A stretch of 64,000 nucleotides of DNA from Litoreibacter halocynthiae (lineage in GTDB: Bacteria; Pseudomonadota; Alphaproteobacteria; Rhodobacterales; Rhodobacteraceae): the NCBI RefSeq assembly GCF_004365635.1, contig NZ_SOBH01000002.1, forward strand, positions 1 to 64,000. Reading direction: 5' to 3'. Of the stretch, positions 25,685-35,365 are shown in pieces (within the stretch, counting starts at the first letter, position 1; each line of letters opens with the position of its first letter). The notes beneath the pieces are model-generated. The model searched no databases. It was not told the origin of the DNA and was given only the letters and a program-made list of their open reading frames with translations. The translations under genes and the position numbers were made by a program.

Positions 25685-28276
25685 CTAGAGCGGGACAAAT
25701 CCTTCATCTTCGGGAAATTCGAACATGTCGTCTTCTTTGACCGGTTGGCGAATCGCCAGCTGGGCTGCAGCCAAGCGCGCAATCGGGACCCGATATGGCG
25801 AGCAGGACACGTAATCCATCCCCAAAGACCGGCAAAACGCGATGCTTTCGGGGTCGCCGCCATGCTCCCCGCAGACCGACAAAGTCAGCTTGGAGCGCAC
25901 ATGACGCCCGCGCTCGGACGCAAGTGCCAGCAACTCGCCGACCCCGTCCTGATCGAGTGCCAGAAACGGGTCTTCGGGGAAGACACCCTGGTTCACATAG
26001 TCCGACATGAAGCGCCCCGCATCATCGCGCGACAGCCCGTAGGTCATCTGGGTCATGTCATTCGTCCCGAAGCTCAGGAAGCTGGCATGGGTCGCGATGT
26101 CACCGGCGCGCAAAGCGGCGCGCGGGGTCTCCACCATCACGCCGAGGCGGTATTCCAGCTTCTGGCCGGTTTCGCTCATCACATCCGCCGCGACCGCATC
26201 GATACGGGATTTCACGATCTCCACTTCGCGCTTGGCCGAGACCAGAGGGATCATCACCTCCGGCACCACAACGGCCCCCTCCGAGGACGCCTCTATCGCC
26301 GCCTCGAAGATCGCGCGGGCCTGCATTTCGTAAATCTCCGGCACCGTGATCCCAAGGCGCACGCCGCGCATCCCCAGCATCGGGTTGACCTCGGACAGAT
26401 CATCCACACGGGCTTGCACCTCACGCGCACTCATATCCAGCGCGTCAGCCAATTCCACGATGCCCGCGCGGGTCGAGGGCAAAAATTCGTGCAAGGGCGG
26501 ATCGAACAGACGCAAACACACGGGGCGCGGTGCCATAATGCGGAACATATCCGCAAAGTCCGCGCGTTGCATCGGCAGCAAGCGCGACAAGGCCGCCGCG
26601 CGGTCCTCGGTGTCCTCGGCAAAGATCGCTTCGCGCAACACGGTCAGACGGTCTTCGTCAAAGAACATATGCTCCGTTCGGCACAGCCCGATGCCTTCGG
26701 CATTGAACAGGCTTGCCACTTCGGCATCCTCGGGCGTGTCGGCATTCGCTCGCACGCCAATGTCGCGCATCTCGTCGGCCCATGTCAGCAGCTCGCGGAA
26801 CGCGCCGCCAATGCCGGCCTCGATCATCGGCATGGCCCCCGCCAAGACCTGCCCCTTGGTGCCGTCCAACGTCACCATATCACCTTCGGAAAACACCCGC
26901 CCGTCAGACGCGGTCAGCGTGCGGGCCTTCGTGTCGATGTCAACGTCGGTCGCTCCGGCCACACAAGGCAGCCCCAGCCCGCGCGCAATCACGGCGGCAT
27001 GGCCGTTGGCCCCGCCCCGTTCCGTCAGGATACCCTTGGCGGCGTGCATGCCGCGCACATCCTCGGGGCTGGTTTCACGGCGCACCAGAATACACGCCTC
27101 GCCCTGTGCCGCAGCGGTCTGCGCGGCGAACGAGTCAAACACCAGCTTGCCCGTGGCAGCCCCCGGGCTGGCGGCAATCCCGCGCGCAATCAGGTCACGC
27201 TTCACCTTCGGGGCCACCTGTTGGTGCAACAGTTCCGAAATCGCGCGCGGCTCGATCCGCAACACCGCATCTTCGCGCGATATGATATCGTCATTGGCCA
27301 AGGCGGTGGCCACAGCCACTTCCGCGCGGGCCGACCGCGGGGTGTTCACCGCATCAAGGATGAACAGCTTGCCCCCCTCCACGGTAAACTCGATCTGCAT
27401 TTCCTCGCGCAGGCCGGTACGGCCGATATCGCCCAGGCGGCACAGCTCCGCGTAGACATCCGGCTGCGACTCCTCCAGCGACGGGCCGCGCTCGTCGCGG
27501 GTCAGATACATCGTGTCGTCATGCGGCCCGCTCAACGCGTCGCGGCCTTGGCTCTGGCGCTTGTAGCGGCCCACTTCCTGCGGATCACCACTGTCGGAAT
27601 TGATGAACTGGATCACACCAGAGCCGCTCTCGCCCTTGCCCATGCCAAACGCCATACGCTGCACGACCAGTCCCAGCCCTGCGTTTTCCGGCGCGCCTTT
27701 GGACATACGCAGAAGTCGGGCGGAAGTCCCCTCCCACGCCCGCGACATGGATTTCAACACGTTGAAAAGCTGGACTTCCACATCCTGCGGGAAGGCTTCC
27801 TCGGTTTCGTCTTCATAGGCGGTCAGGGCTTTGTCGACGGTCAGGTCCGGGATATCGAACATCTCGTCATCCAACCGCGCCACGTCGACAGCATAAGAAC
27901 GGATAAACGTCAGATGCAGCGCCGCTGCGGCTTTGGAACCCAGCTTCGACGCAAAAAACGCCTCGTTCGTGCGATTCATGCCGATATTCAGGATCGTCCC
28001 CGGCCCGCCCCAATCGGGCTGCACGGGAGACGAACGCACGGAGAGCACCGGCCAGCTGCCGAAATGCTCCAGAAGCCGTTTCATTTCAGGTTGTTGGCCA
28101 CTGGCAATCGAGCGCACTGTCGGGGTCGAGATCGCCACAGTATCCGGCACCGGCATATCCAGCCTGATAAGGCGCTGCAGGCATTTCGCCCGCGCGCCAT
28201 GCAGCTTCCGGTGGATAGCAGCGGTGGGCGTAATCAGCTCAAAGTTCAAATGGTCCAGCATACTGCGGCGCAGCAT
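25685..28276 (-). CDS. Pyruvate phosphate dikinase-like protein
   Basis: An 863-residue protein close in length to PPDK, which interconverts pyruvate and phosphoenolpyruvate. The N-terminal nucleotide domain is divergent but keeps LSVRSSPVQPDWGGPGTILN. The swivelling domain has the phospho-His (about residue 426) in TERGGANGHAAVIARG, where the usual MTS before the His is ANG. The PEP barrel keeps GLCRTEHMFF, NPMLGMRGVRLG, FGTNDMTQM and the catalytic Cys near 800 in CGEHGGDP. The position downstream of glyS recurs in relatives. Activity is likely but the altered motif leaves doubt. The start could be 15 bases later. Confidence 0.85.
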   Translation of the reverse strand: MLRRSMLDHLNFELITPTAAIHRKLHGARAKCLQRLIRLDMPVPDTVAISTPTVRSIASGQQPEMKRLLEHFGSWPVLSVRSSPVQPDWGGPGTILNIGMNRTNEAFFASKLGSKAAAALHLTFIRSYAVDVARLDDEMFDIPDLTVDKALTAYEDETEEAFPQDVEVQLFNVLKSMSRAWEGTSARLLRMSKGAPENAGLGLVVQRMAFGMGKGESGSGVIQFINSDSGDPQEVGRYKRQSQGRDALSGPHDDTMYLTRDERGPSLEESQPDVYAELCRLGDIGRTGLREEMQIEFTVEGGKLFILDAVNTPRSARAEVAVATALANDDIISREDAVLRIEPRAISELLHQQVAPKVKRDLIARGIAASPGAATGKLVFDSFAAQTAAAQGEACILVRRETSPEDVRGMHAAKGILTERGGANGHAAVIARGLGLPCVAGATDVDIDTKARTLTASDGRVFSEGDMVTLDGTKGQVLAGAMPMIEAGIGGAFRELLTWADEMRDIGVRANADTPEDAEVASLFNAEGIGLCRTEHMFFDEDRLTVLREAIFAEDTEDRAAALSRLLPMQRADFADMFRIMAPRPVCLRLFDPPLHEFLPSTRAGIVELADALDMSAREVQARVDDLSEVNPMLGMRGVRLGITVPEIYEMQARAIFEAAIEASSEGAVVVPEVMIPLVSAKREVEIVKSRIDAVAADVMSETGQKLEYRLGVMVETPRAALRAGDIATHASFLSFGTNDMTQMTYGLSRDDAGRFMSDYVNQGVFPEDPFLALDQDGVGELLALASERGRHVRSKLTLSVCGEHGGDPESIAFCRSLGMDYVSCSPYRVPIARLAAAQLAIRQPVKEDDMFEFPEDEGFVPL

Positions 28277-28337
28277 AGGGAACTTAAGTGTTCAAACAAG
28301 GGCGACGCGCCGGCACACCGCAGATTTTTGGCAGATG

Positions 28338-30569
28338 TTACCCTTCGATCTTGGTCAGATCGGCCACCCCGCCGCAAATGGTGCGGATGCGGTGCAGCAG
28401 GCAAAGCCGGTTGCGGCGCACGATCTGGTTGTCCGAGTTCACCTGAGTGGCCTCGAAAAACGCATCAATCGGCCCGCGCAGCTTGGCCATGGCCGCCATG
28501 GCGGTGGTGAAGTCTTCCTGCGCCATCGCGGGCTTGATCGTGGCCTCGGCTTGGTCGAGCGCCGCGAACAGCGCCTTTTCCTCGTCGCTTTCGGCGAATT
28601 TCGGATCGGGGTCCAACTCGTAGGACACGCCGTCCTTCTCCTCCTCCGCCGACAAGATGTTGTTGGCGCGCTTAAACCCCTGAATCAGGTTCTCGCCATC
28701 GTCGGTTTTCAACGTCTTCGAGAGCGCCTCTGCCCGCTTCACCAGAAGGGTCAGATCCTCACTGCCCTCCATCGCGATGCATGCATCAATGATGTCGTGA
28801 CGGATACCCTTGTCCTTGAGGAAGACCTTCAGACGGTCGTGGAAGAAGGAAAGGAGGTCATCACCATTGTCTTGCATCCCTGCAGTAATTTTCTCAACAG
28901 CTTCTCCCGGAGAGTCTTCACCGCGTTCCACGACGGCATGCAGCGCCGCACCAAATACGCCATGCTCGGCAATCTCGTTAAGAATGTCGCGCAAAGATTG
29001 CATATCCTGATCCGACGCATCGCCTTCGACCAGTCCCATTTCAATGCGCAATAGCTGCTCATCAATGAAACGGGTCAGCTTGAGCGAAACTTTATTCTCC
29101 AATACCAACCGAATAACCCCCAACGCGGCCCTCCGCAGCGCAAACGGGTCTTTCGAGCCTGTGGGCTTCTCGTCAATCGCCCAGAACCCCGTCAGCAGGT
29201 CGATCTTGTCGGCCAAAGCGACCGCTACAGACACCGGTGCAGTTGGAACATCATCCGATGGACCTAGCGGCGAGTAATGTTCCTCGCAGGCCGCAGCAAC
29301 CTCGGCCGGAAGCCCTGCCGCCTCACTGTAATATCGCCCCATAAGCCCTTGAAGTTCTGGAAACTCATAAACCATCTCGGACGACAGATCGGCCTTGGCG
29401 ACCCGCGCCGCCTGCTCTGCCAACTCGGGATCAGCCCCCACAGCCGGAGCAATCTCCCGCGCCAATGCGGCGATGCGCTCGATACGTTCTTTCTGCGACC
29501 CCAGCTTGTTGTGGAAGGTCACATTCTCCAACGCATCAATCCAAGGCTGCATCCCCGCCTTCGCTACACGCAGATCATTCTCCCAGAAGAACTTCCCGTC
29601 TGCCAAACGCGCCGACAGAACCCGCCCGTTGCCCGCCAGAATGGTCGCACCCTGATCGGCGGTTTCGATATTGGCGACGGTCACATATTGCTCGATCCGG
29701 CCCGTCTTGGGGTTCTTGACCGAGAAGAACTTCTGGTGCTCTTTCATCGAGGTTTTCAGCACCTCCGGCGGCAGGTCCAGGAACTGCTCCTCGATCTTGC
29801 CCAGCAGGACCACTGGCCATTCAACCAGCCCTGCGACCTCGGTCAAAAGCCCGCGATCCTCGACCACCTCCATGCCTTGTGCGAACGCCTGATTCGTGGC
29901 CTCCGCCCAGATGTGATCGGCCCGCTCTGAGGCATCCAGAACCACCTTGGCCCGCCTTAGCTTCGCCGCGTAATCATCGAAAGATGTTACCGAAAATGCA
30001 TCCGGCGCCATGAAGCGGTGGCCGTGCGTGGTGTCGCCCGACCTGATCCCGTCGATATCCAGATCAACGACCTCTGCACCAGCCTCATCGGACAGAATGC
30101 ACAGAATGGAATGCAACGGACGCACCCACCGCAAAGTACCGTCCCCCCATCGCATCGACTTCGGCCAAGGGAAATTGCGCACGGTCTGCTCCAGCACCTC
30201 CGCCACGATCTCGGACGCAGGGCGACCCGGCTTGTCGATCACGGCGAACCAGACTTGGCCCTTCTTGTCGTCGCGGGCCTCCAGCTGGTCCTGCGTCAAT
30301 CCGACCCCGCGCAGGAAGCCCGCTAGCGCCTGCTCCGGTGCGCCGACCTTGGGGCCTTTGCGTTCTTCCTTGACGGCGGGCGACGCGGCCAGCAAGCCTT
30401 CCACCGACAGCGCCAAGCGGCGCGGCGTCGAGAACGCACCGGCGGAGGCATAGGTCAGCCCCGCCTCGACCAAGCCATCGGTGACCAGTTTTTTCAGATC
30501 AGCGGCGGCCTTGCCCTGCATGCGGGCGGGAATTTCCTCGGAGAAGAGTTCGATCAGAAGATCAGGCAT
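28338..30569 (-). CDS. glyS: Glycyl-tRNA synthetase beta subunit
   Basis: A 743-residue beta subunit of the heterotetrameric glycyl-tRNA synthetase, which binds tRNA-Gly. It begins MPDLLIELFSEEIPARMQ, the usual start; the frame runs 162 bases further upstream over the neighbouring gene. The central part has DLPPEVLKTSMKEHQKFFSV and LQGLMGRYYSE, and the C-terminus has the anticodon-binding-like helices. It is cotranscribed after glyQ and a small membrane protein, with 1 base to the latter. Confidence 0.97.
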   Translation of the reverse strand: MPDLLIELFSEEIPARMQGKAAADLKKLVTDGLVEAGLTYASAGAFSTPRRLALSVEGLLAASPAVKEERKGPKVGAPEQALAGFLRGVGLTQDQLEARDDKKGQVWFAVIDKPGRPASEIVAEVLEQTVRNFPWPKSMRWGDGTLRWVRPLHSILCILSDEAGAEVVDLDIDGIRSGDTTHGHRFMAPDAFSVTSFDDYAAKLRRAKVVLDASERADHIWAEATNQAFAQGMEVVEDRGLLTEVAGLVEWPVVLLGKIEEQFLDLPPEVLKTSMKEHQKFFSVKNPKTGRIEQYVTVANIETADQGATILAGNGRVLSARLADGKFFWENDLRVAKAGMQPWIDALENVTFHNKLGSQKERIERIAALAREIAPAVGADPELAEQAARVAKADLSSEMVYEFPELQGLMGRYYSEAAGLPAEVAAACEEHYSPLGPSDDVPTAPVSVAVALADKIDLLTGFWAIDEKPTGSKDPFALRRAALGVIRLVLENKVSLKLTRFIDEQLLRIEMGLVEGDASDQDMQSLRDILNEIAEHGVFGAALHAVVERGEDSPGEAVEKITAGMQDNGDDLLSFFHDRLKVFLKDKGIRHDIIDACIAMEGSEDLTLLVKRAEALSKTLKTDDGENLIQGFKRANNILSAEEEKDGVSYELDPDPKFAESDEEKALFAALDQAEATIKPAMAQEDFTTAMAAMAKLRGPIDAFFEATQVNSDNQIVRRNRLCLLHRIRTICGGVADLTKIEG

Positions 30570-30570
30570 A

Positions 30571-31095
30571 TCAGTTGCTTTCTGTCGGTCGTGCCGGGCA
30601 TTCGGGGCCGACGGCGGTGCCGTCATAGGCCTTTTGCCCGCAATCATTGAGCTGCTGCCACACATAGCCGCGCCCGTCCTCGAAGATGACCACGATGCGG
30701 TCCACCCCGTATTCGATGTTTTCCTTGCCAAGGAAGGCCAGCGCGGTGCCGTCTTCCAGCGCCGTCCCTATTTCGGTCGCGTTGAAGCAGTCAAACCAGT
30801 CGGGCGCGGTCAGGGGGATCGCCCCGTCGGCCAACTGATAGGTTTCCGTCAGCATGGAATGGGACATGGGCGTGCTGAAACACGCGCGGTAGCGGATGGG
30901 CGAAGACGTGGCGTCGATCGCTGTGATCTCGTCCGCGATGATCTCCTCCGGCTCGCCCGTGACGACGGAAACCAACTGCACCGCGTCGGGCGTCTCCACC
31001 TTCGCGTAGTAGTGGTAGACCTGCAGGTAGTAGAGGCTCGCGCCTGCAATCAATGCAATGACCATCAGCCCGATCCCGATATATTTGCCATTCAT
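30571..31095 (-). CDS. DUF6446-like single-pass membrane protein
   Basis: A 174-residue protein with one N-terminal membrane anchor (residues 5-25, [19 protein letters not shown]) and a periplasmic domain with three to four Cys ([29 protein letters not shown]), likely disulfide-bonded. It lies between glyQ and glyS, overlapping the former by 4 bases, an arrangement known in Rhodobacteraceae. The family name is from memory of such neighbours and the function is unknown. Confidence 0.7.
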   Translation of the reverse strand: MNGKYIGIGLMVIALIAGASLYYLQVYHYYAKVETPDAVQLVSVVTGEPEEIIADEITAIDATSSPIRYRACFSTPMSHSMLTETYQLADGAIPLTAPDWFDCFNATEIGTALEDGTALAFLGKENIEYGVDRIVVIFEDGRGYVWQQLNDCGQKAYDGTAVGPECPARPTESN

Positions 31096-32033
31096 GCCGC
31101 GTTTTCCGGCGTGTAACCGCCCGCTTTTGTCTGCACGAAGGCATCCGCACAGGCCACCGCCAGCGTTCGCACCCGCCCGATATAGGCTTGGCGTTCGGTG
31201 ACCGAGATCACCCCGCGCGCATCCAGCAAGTTGAACACGTGCGACGCCTTGATGGCTTGATCATAGGCGGGCTGCGCCATGACGATGCGGCGTCCAGTTT
31301 TGGGGTCGTCTGCGGGCTGGGCGAGGATGCGGGCGCACTCGGCCTCCGCGTCCTTGAAGTGTTGCAGCAGCGTGTCGGTGTCGGCCACGTCGAAGTTCCA
31401 GCGGGCATATTGCGCCTCCGCCTCGCGGAACACGTCGCCATAGGTCAGCGGGATCGGCGCGTCGGGGTCGTTGAAGGGCATCTCGTTGCCGTCGTCGAAG
31501 CCCAGAACATACATGGCGAGGCGCTCCAGCCCGTAGGTCAGCTCGCCTGACACCGGCTTGCAGTCATGCCCGCCCACCTGCTGGAAATAGGTGAACTGCG
31601 ACACTTCCATGCCGTCGCACCAGACCTCCCAGCCCAAGCCCCAAGCGCCCAGCGTCGGGCTTTCCCAGTCGTCCTCGACGAAGCGGATGTCGTGCATCTT
31701 CATGTCGATGCCGATGGCCTCCAGCGAGCCGAGATACAGCGCCTGCAAATCCGGCGGCGAAGGTTTGATGATCACCTGATACTGGTAGTAGTGCTGCCAG
31801 CGGTTCGGGCTGTCGCCATAGCGCCCGTCGGTGGGGCGGCGGGACGGTTGCACATAGGCCGCAGACCACGGCATGGAGCCCAGCGCGCGCAGCGTCGTGG
31901 CGGGGTGGAACGTCCCTGCCCCCACTTCCATGTCATAAGGTTGCAGCACCGCGCAGCCCTGCGCCGCCCAGTAGCTTTGCAGACGCATAATGATCTCCTG
32001 AAAGGAGCGCGGTTTTTGCAGCTTTTCGGCCAT
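31092..32033 (-). CDS. glyQ: Glycyl-tRNA synthetase alpha subunit
   Basis: A 313-residue catalytic subunit for glycine activation and transfer. Class II motifs are visible: [50 protein letters not shown], and the C-terminal [17 protein letters not shown]. The start MAEKLQKP is the usual one. The beta subunit lies one gene downstream. Confidence 0.97.
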   Translation of the reverse strand: MAEKLQKPRSFQEIIMRLQSYWAAQGCAVLQPYDMEVGAGTFHPATTLRALGSMPWSAAYVQPSRRPTDGRYGDSPNRWQHYYQYQVIIKPSPPDLQALYLGSLEAIGIDMKMHDIRFVEDDWESPTLGAWGLGWEVWCDGMEVSQFTYFQQVGGHDCKPVSGELTYGLERLAMYVLGFDDGNEMPFNDPDAPIPLTYGDVFREAEAQYARWNFDVADTDTLLQHFKDAEAECARILAQPADDPKTGRRIVMAQPAYDQAIKASHVFNLLDARGVISVTERQAYIGRVRTLAVACADAFVQTKAGGYTPENAA

Positions 32034-32223
32034 GATGCTCGCCCTGAAGTTCGTTTGGCCTCTCAATAGGCAACCCGTGTGGGGGGGTCAATCAACAGAA
32101 CCACCCAAAGAACCCCGTGAACACGACCTTTTCAGATGCGCCCGCCGCCCTAAGTGATAACTTGCGCCAGATAAGATTCGGGGCGGCACGCAGATCGCCC
32201 GTCGGACCAATGGGGATTTGAGT

Positions 32224-33963
32224 ATGTCGCGCAGTATTTTTGCAGCCTTGTTTCTGACAGCGTCAGGCGTCGCGTTTTCCGCCGCAGCCCAGTCTTGGGT
32301 GCAGGTTGAGGCGCTACCAGACCTGCGCACCGCCGAGGAGCGTGCACGGGCGTATAGCTCGGCGCTGAAGGATGTGAACGGGTTTCGCCTGCGCTCCGGC
32401 TGGTATGCCCTGACGCTTGGCCCCTACAGCGTTGCCGAGGCGCAATCCAAGTTACGCGAATTGCGCGGCGCGGGCATCATCCCGCGCGACAGCTATATTT
32501 CCGACAACGGCCCGTACCGCCAGCGGTTCTGGCCCATTGGTGCTGGTGCAACAAACATTGCGCCCGCAACACCGGTGCAACCTGCACCAGACACGACTGC
32601 GCCAGAAGCGATCCCGACACCTGTGGTTCCGGCAGCCCCCGTTGATCTAGACGAAACCCCGCGCGAGGCCCGCGCCTCGGAAGCGCTGCTAAGCCGTGAC
32701 CAGAAAAAAGAGCTGCAAGTCGCTATGCAATGGTTCGGCTTCTACAACTCCGCCATCGATGGCTCTTTCGGACGCGGCACGCGCGGCTCTATGGCGGAAT
32801 GGCAAAAGAACAACGGCTATGAGGTGACAGGCATCCTGACCACCAAGCAGCGCAAGGTGCTGATGGACAATTACACCAGTGCGCTGGCCGCATTGGGTCT
32901 GGGTCAGGTCAATGAGGTAAAAGCCGGCATCGAGATCACCATGCCGATCGGCCTCGTGGAATTCGACAAATACGAATACCCGTTTGTGCAGTACCGCGAA
33001 AAAGACGGCTCCGGCATCGAGGCGTTGCTGATCTCGCAACCCGGTGACGAAAACACGCTGTTTGGCCTCTACGAGATCATGCAAACGCTGGAAATCGTAC
33101 CGCTGGAAGGCGAGCGGTCCAAAGGACGGCGCTCTTTCACCCTGACGGGGCAAGGCGACGACATCCATTCCTACACCTATGCCCGTGCCGAAGGCGGCTA
33201 TGTCAAAGGCTTCACGCTGGTCTACCCCCCCGCCAAGGCGGCTGACATGGCTCGGGTGATCGAAATTATGCAAGACAGCATGGTCATCACCGAAGGCACC
33301 CTGACACCTGATTTGTCGGATGCAGCTGCGCAAGGGGTGGATCTTTTGTCGGGCCTCGACGTGCGCAAGCCTGCGCTGTCACGGTCCGGATTTTATGTGG
33401 ACGGGCGCGGCCATGTTCTGACCACCGCCGAGGCTGTCGCGTCTTGCGGTCGCATCACGCTCGATGACACCTACGAGGCCACCGTCAAGGCCACAGGCAA
33501 CGGCTTGGCCCTGCTGGAGCCGTCGACCAGCCTTGTGCCGCTCAACTATGCCCGTTTTACGACGTCGATCGGTCGTCTGCGCGCCCCGGTTGCCGTGGCG
33601 GGATATTCCTACGAAGGGGCGCTGGACGCGCCAACACTGACCTATGGCACGCTGGAAGACCTCAAAGGTCTTGGGGGCGAAGCCGAACTGTCCCGTCTGG
33701 ACCTTGACGCCCTGCCCGGTGACGTTGGCGGGCCGGTGCTGGATATGACCGGAGCTGTCTCCGGCATGTTGGTCGACCACGATCTGACCGGCAAAGCCCT
33801 GCCCAGTGCGGTGCGCTTTTCGTTGAAAGCCAGCGAGCTGGCAACCTTCCTCAGCGAAAACGGCATCACCGCCGCAGCCTCCGAGGACACAGCGCAACTG
33901 GACGCCGAAGATATCGTGGTTTTGGGCACAGATATGACCGTGCTCGTCGGCTGCTGGGAATAA
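32224..33963 (+). CDS. SPOR/peptidoglycan-binding protein with inactive trypsin-like domain
   Basis: A 579-residue exported protein (signal peptide MSRSIFAALFLTASGVAFSA). A SPOR-like repeat lies at about 25-100 (SWVQVEALPDLRTAEERARAY). A Pro-rich linker follows, then a PG_binding_1-like domain at about 157-210 (AMQWFGFYNSAIDGSFGRG). A trypsin-like beta barrel lies at about 385-560. In it the usual His/Asp/Ser sites read TTAEAVASCG, GNGLALLEP and PGDVGGPVLD, so all three catalytic residues appear lost. A binding or scaffolding role is likely. It is divergent from glyQ and convergent with the RraA gene. Confidence 0.82.
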   Translation: MSRSIFAALFLTASGVAFSAAAQSWVQVEALPDLRTAEERARAYSSALKDVNGFRLRSGWYALTLGPYSVAEAQSKLRELRGAGIIPRDSYISDNGPYRQRFWPIGAGATNIAPATPVQPAPDTTAPEAIPTPVVPAAPVDLDETPREARASEALLSRDQKKELQVAMQWFGFYNSAIDGSFGRGTRGSMAEWQKNNGYEVTGILTTKQRKVLMDNYTSALAALGLGQVNEVKAGIEITMPIGLVEFDKYEYPFVQYREKDGSGIEALLISQPGDENTLFGLYEIMQTLEIVPLEGERSKGRRSFTLTGQGDDIHSYTYARAEGGYVKGFTLVYPPAKAADMARVIEIMQDSMVITEGTLTPDLSDAAAQGVDLLSGLDVRKPALSRSGFYVDGRGHVLTTAEAVASCGRITLDDTYEATVKATGNGLALLEPSTSLVPLNYARFTTSIGRLRAPVAVAGYSYEGALDAPTLTYGTLEDLKGLGGEAELSRLDLDALPGDVGGPVLDMTGAVSGMLVDHDLTGKALPSAVRFSLKASELATFLSENGITAAASEDTAQLDAEDIVVLGTDMTVLVGCWE

Positions 33964-33980
33964 GCCTTGGGCTAATCCCC

Positions 33981-34673
33981 TTACGTTCGGGCCTTCTCGA
34001 AGGCCTCCCACGCGGCTTCGAACTTGGCAAAGTTAAAGCCCTTCTCGCGGGCCGGACCCAGCACCAGATGCTCGGTGTCCTGCATCTTTCGGATCGCAGC
34101 TTCCAGATGGTCGATCACCTCCGGCGGCACGACCACGGCCCCGTGCCGGTCCGCATGAACCAGATCACCGGGACGCACGGTCAAACCGAACACCCTCACC
34201 GGCACGTCCAGCGCGGTCACATGCACGAAGCCGTGGCTCGGCCCGATGCTGCCCGCCACCACCGGATAGTCCGGAGCCATGTCACCCAGATCACGCATGA
34301 CCCCGTTTGTTAGCGTGCCGGAAATGCCGAGCCCTTTGTGAACCTCGGTGTTGACCTCGCCCCAAAAAGCTCCGACGGCGTTCGGATAATCCTCGTCCTC
34401 AACCACGCAGACGGAGGGCTGTGGCGCCTCCGCCATTTGCTTGTAGTAGGCCATGCGCCGCGTGCGGATGACCTCTGATGGTTCAGTCGGAGGCAATACA
34501 GCGGCAATTTTCGCGGTGCTCGCATAGCCCACGACCACGCCGGTCGGCTCGTTGATCAGCATCGTGCCACGGGTGAAATCGTTAAAACCCCGTTTGCCTT
34601 GGGCAACCTCAATGGCGTTGCAAACCGTCGGCGTGTCGACGCTGCGCAGCAGAGTTAGCAAACTGTCGTTCAT
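33981..34673 (-). CDS. RraA-family protein, HMG-aldolase-like
   Basis: A 230-residue protein with the RraA/HMG-aldolase fold: LRSVDTPTVCNAIE, GVVVGYASTA, ISGTLTNGVMRDLGDM, GPSHGFVHVTA, VRPGDLVHADRHGAVVVP. Family members split 4-hydroxy-4-methyl-2-oxoglutarate or oxaloacetate, or bind RNase E; catabolic neighbours favour an aldolase or decarboxylase. It is the last gene of a tight five-gene run and its ATG overlaps the stop of the hydrolase gene. Confidence 0.85.
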   Translation of the reverse strand: MNDSLLTLLRSVDTPTVCNAIEVAQGKRGFNDFTRGTMLINEPTGVVVGYASTAKIAAVLPPTEPSEVIRTRRMAYYKQMAEAPQPSVCVVEDEDYPNAVGAFWGEVNTEVHKGLGISGTLTNGVMRDLGDMAPDYPVVAGSIGPSHGFVHVTALDVPVRVFGLTVRPGDLVHADRHGAVVVPPEVIDHLEAAIRKMQDTEHLVLGPAREKGFNFAKFEAAWEAFEKART

Positions 34674-35365
34674 GATATCTCCAGCCAGCGGTTCAAGGCC
34701 GCGTTTGTCGCGTCGGGTTGTTCAAGTGTGGGTAAGTGACCTGCACCGTCGATAATCTCCAATGTCGCACTGGACACGAGCGAGCAGATCAGCTCGTGGC
34801 GATGGATCGGGCACAAAGTATCCTCCCGCCCGCACAGTGCCAGTGTCGGCACCTCGATCTGACGCAGCGTGTCTTGTTGGTCGGGCCGCGTTTGCAACGC
34901 GTGGGACTGACGCACGAACACCTCCGGCCCAAGGGCGTCCGCCATGTCCATGCACAGATCAAGGATGGCAGCACGGTTCGGCCCGTCCGCCAGATAGCGC
35001 GGCTTCATCTCGTCGCGCATGATGGTGCGCAACTCACCTGCTTTTGCCCGCGCGATCTGCGGCTCGCGGCCCTTTGCAACTGCATCGGCTTCGGCCTTGG
35101 GGTTGGTGTCCAGAAACGCGATCCGGTCGATCCGGTCGGGCGCTTGGCGAAACGCCTCCATCGCCACGATCCCGCCCATGGACAGTCCGGCCAGCGCAAA
35201 ACGTGGTGGCGCATGGGCCAGCACCTCCGCCGCCAAGTCCGCCACGTTATCTGCCCCGCCAATCGGTGCTACCTGCACCGCACGGTCGACGGAGAACGCA
35301 GCGATTTGAGGCGCGAACAGTCGCGCGTCGCACATCATGCCGGGCAAAAAGACAAGCGGCGTCAT
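34670..35365 (-). CDS. Alpha/beta-fold hydrolase
   Basis: A 231-residue hydrolase resembling 3-oxoadipate enol-lactonase. The nucleophile Ser lies in LAGLSMGGIVAMEAF, the Asp in ALCGREDTLCPI and the His in IIDGAGHLPTLEQP. LPGMMCDARLF at the front gives the oxyanion strand. It overlaps both neighbours by 4 bases (ATGA). It probably opens an ester or lactone in the catabolic route. Confidence 0.88.
   Translation of the reverse strand: MTPLVFLPGMMCDARLFAPQIAAFSVDRAVQVAPIGGADNVADLAAEVLAHAPPRFALAGLSMGGIVAMEAFRQAPDRIDRIAFLDTNPKAEADAVAKGREPQIARAKAGELRTIMRDEMKPRYLADGPNRAAILDLCMDMADALGPEVFVRQSHALQTRPDQQDTLRQIEVPTLALCGREDTLCPIHRHELICSLVSSATLEIIDGAGHLPTLEQPDATNAALNRWLEIS

Noticed and set aside
25745-28510. 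A 921-codon open frame on the plus strand
   Set aside because: It is antisense to the PPDK-like gene over nearly its whole length, its product is rich in His, Arg and Gln with no motif, and long antisense frames are expected opposite GC-rich genes.
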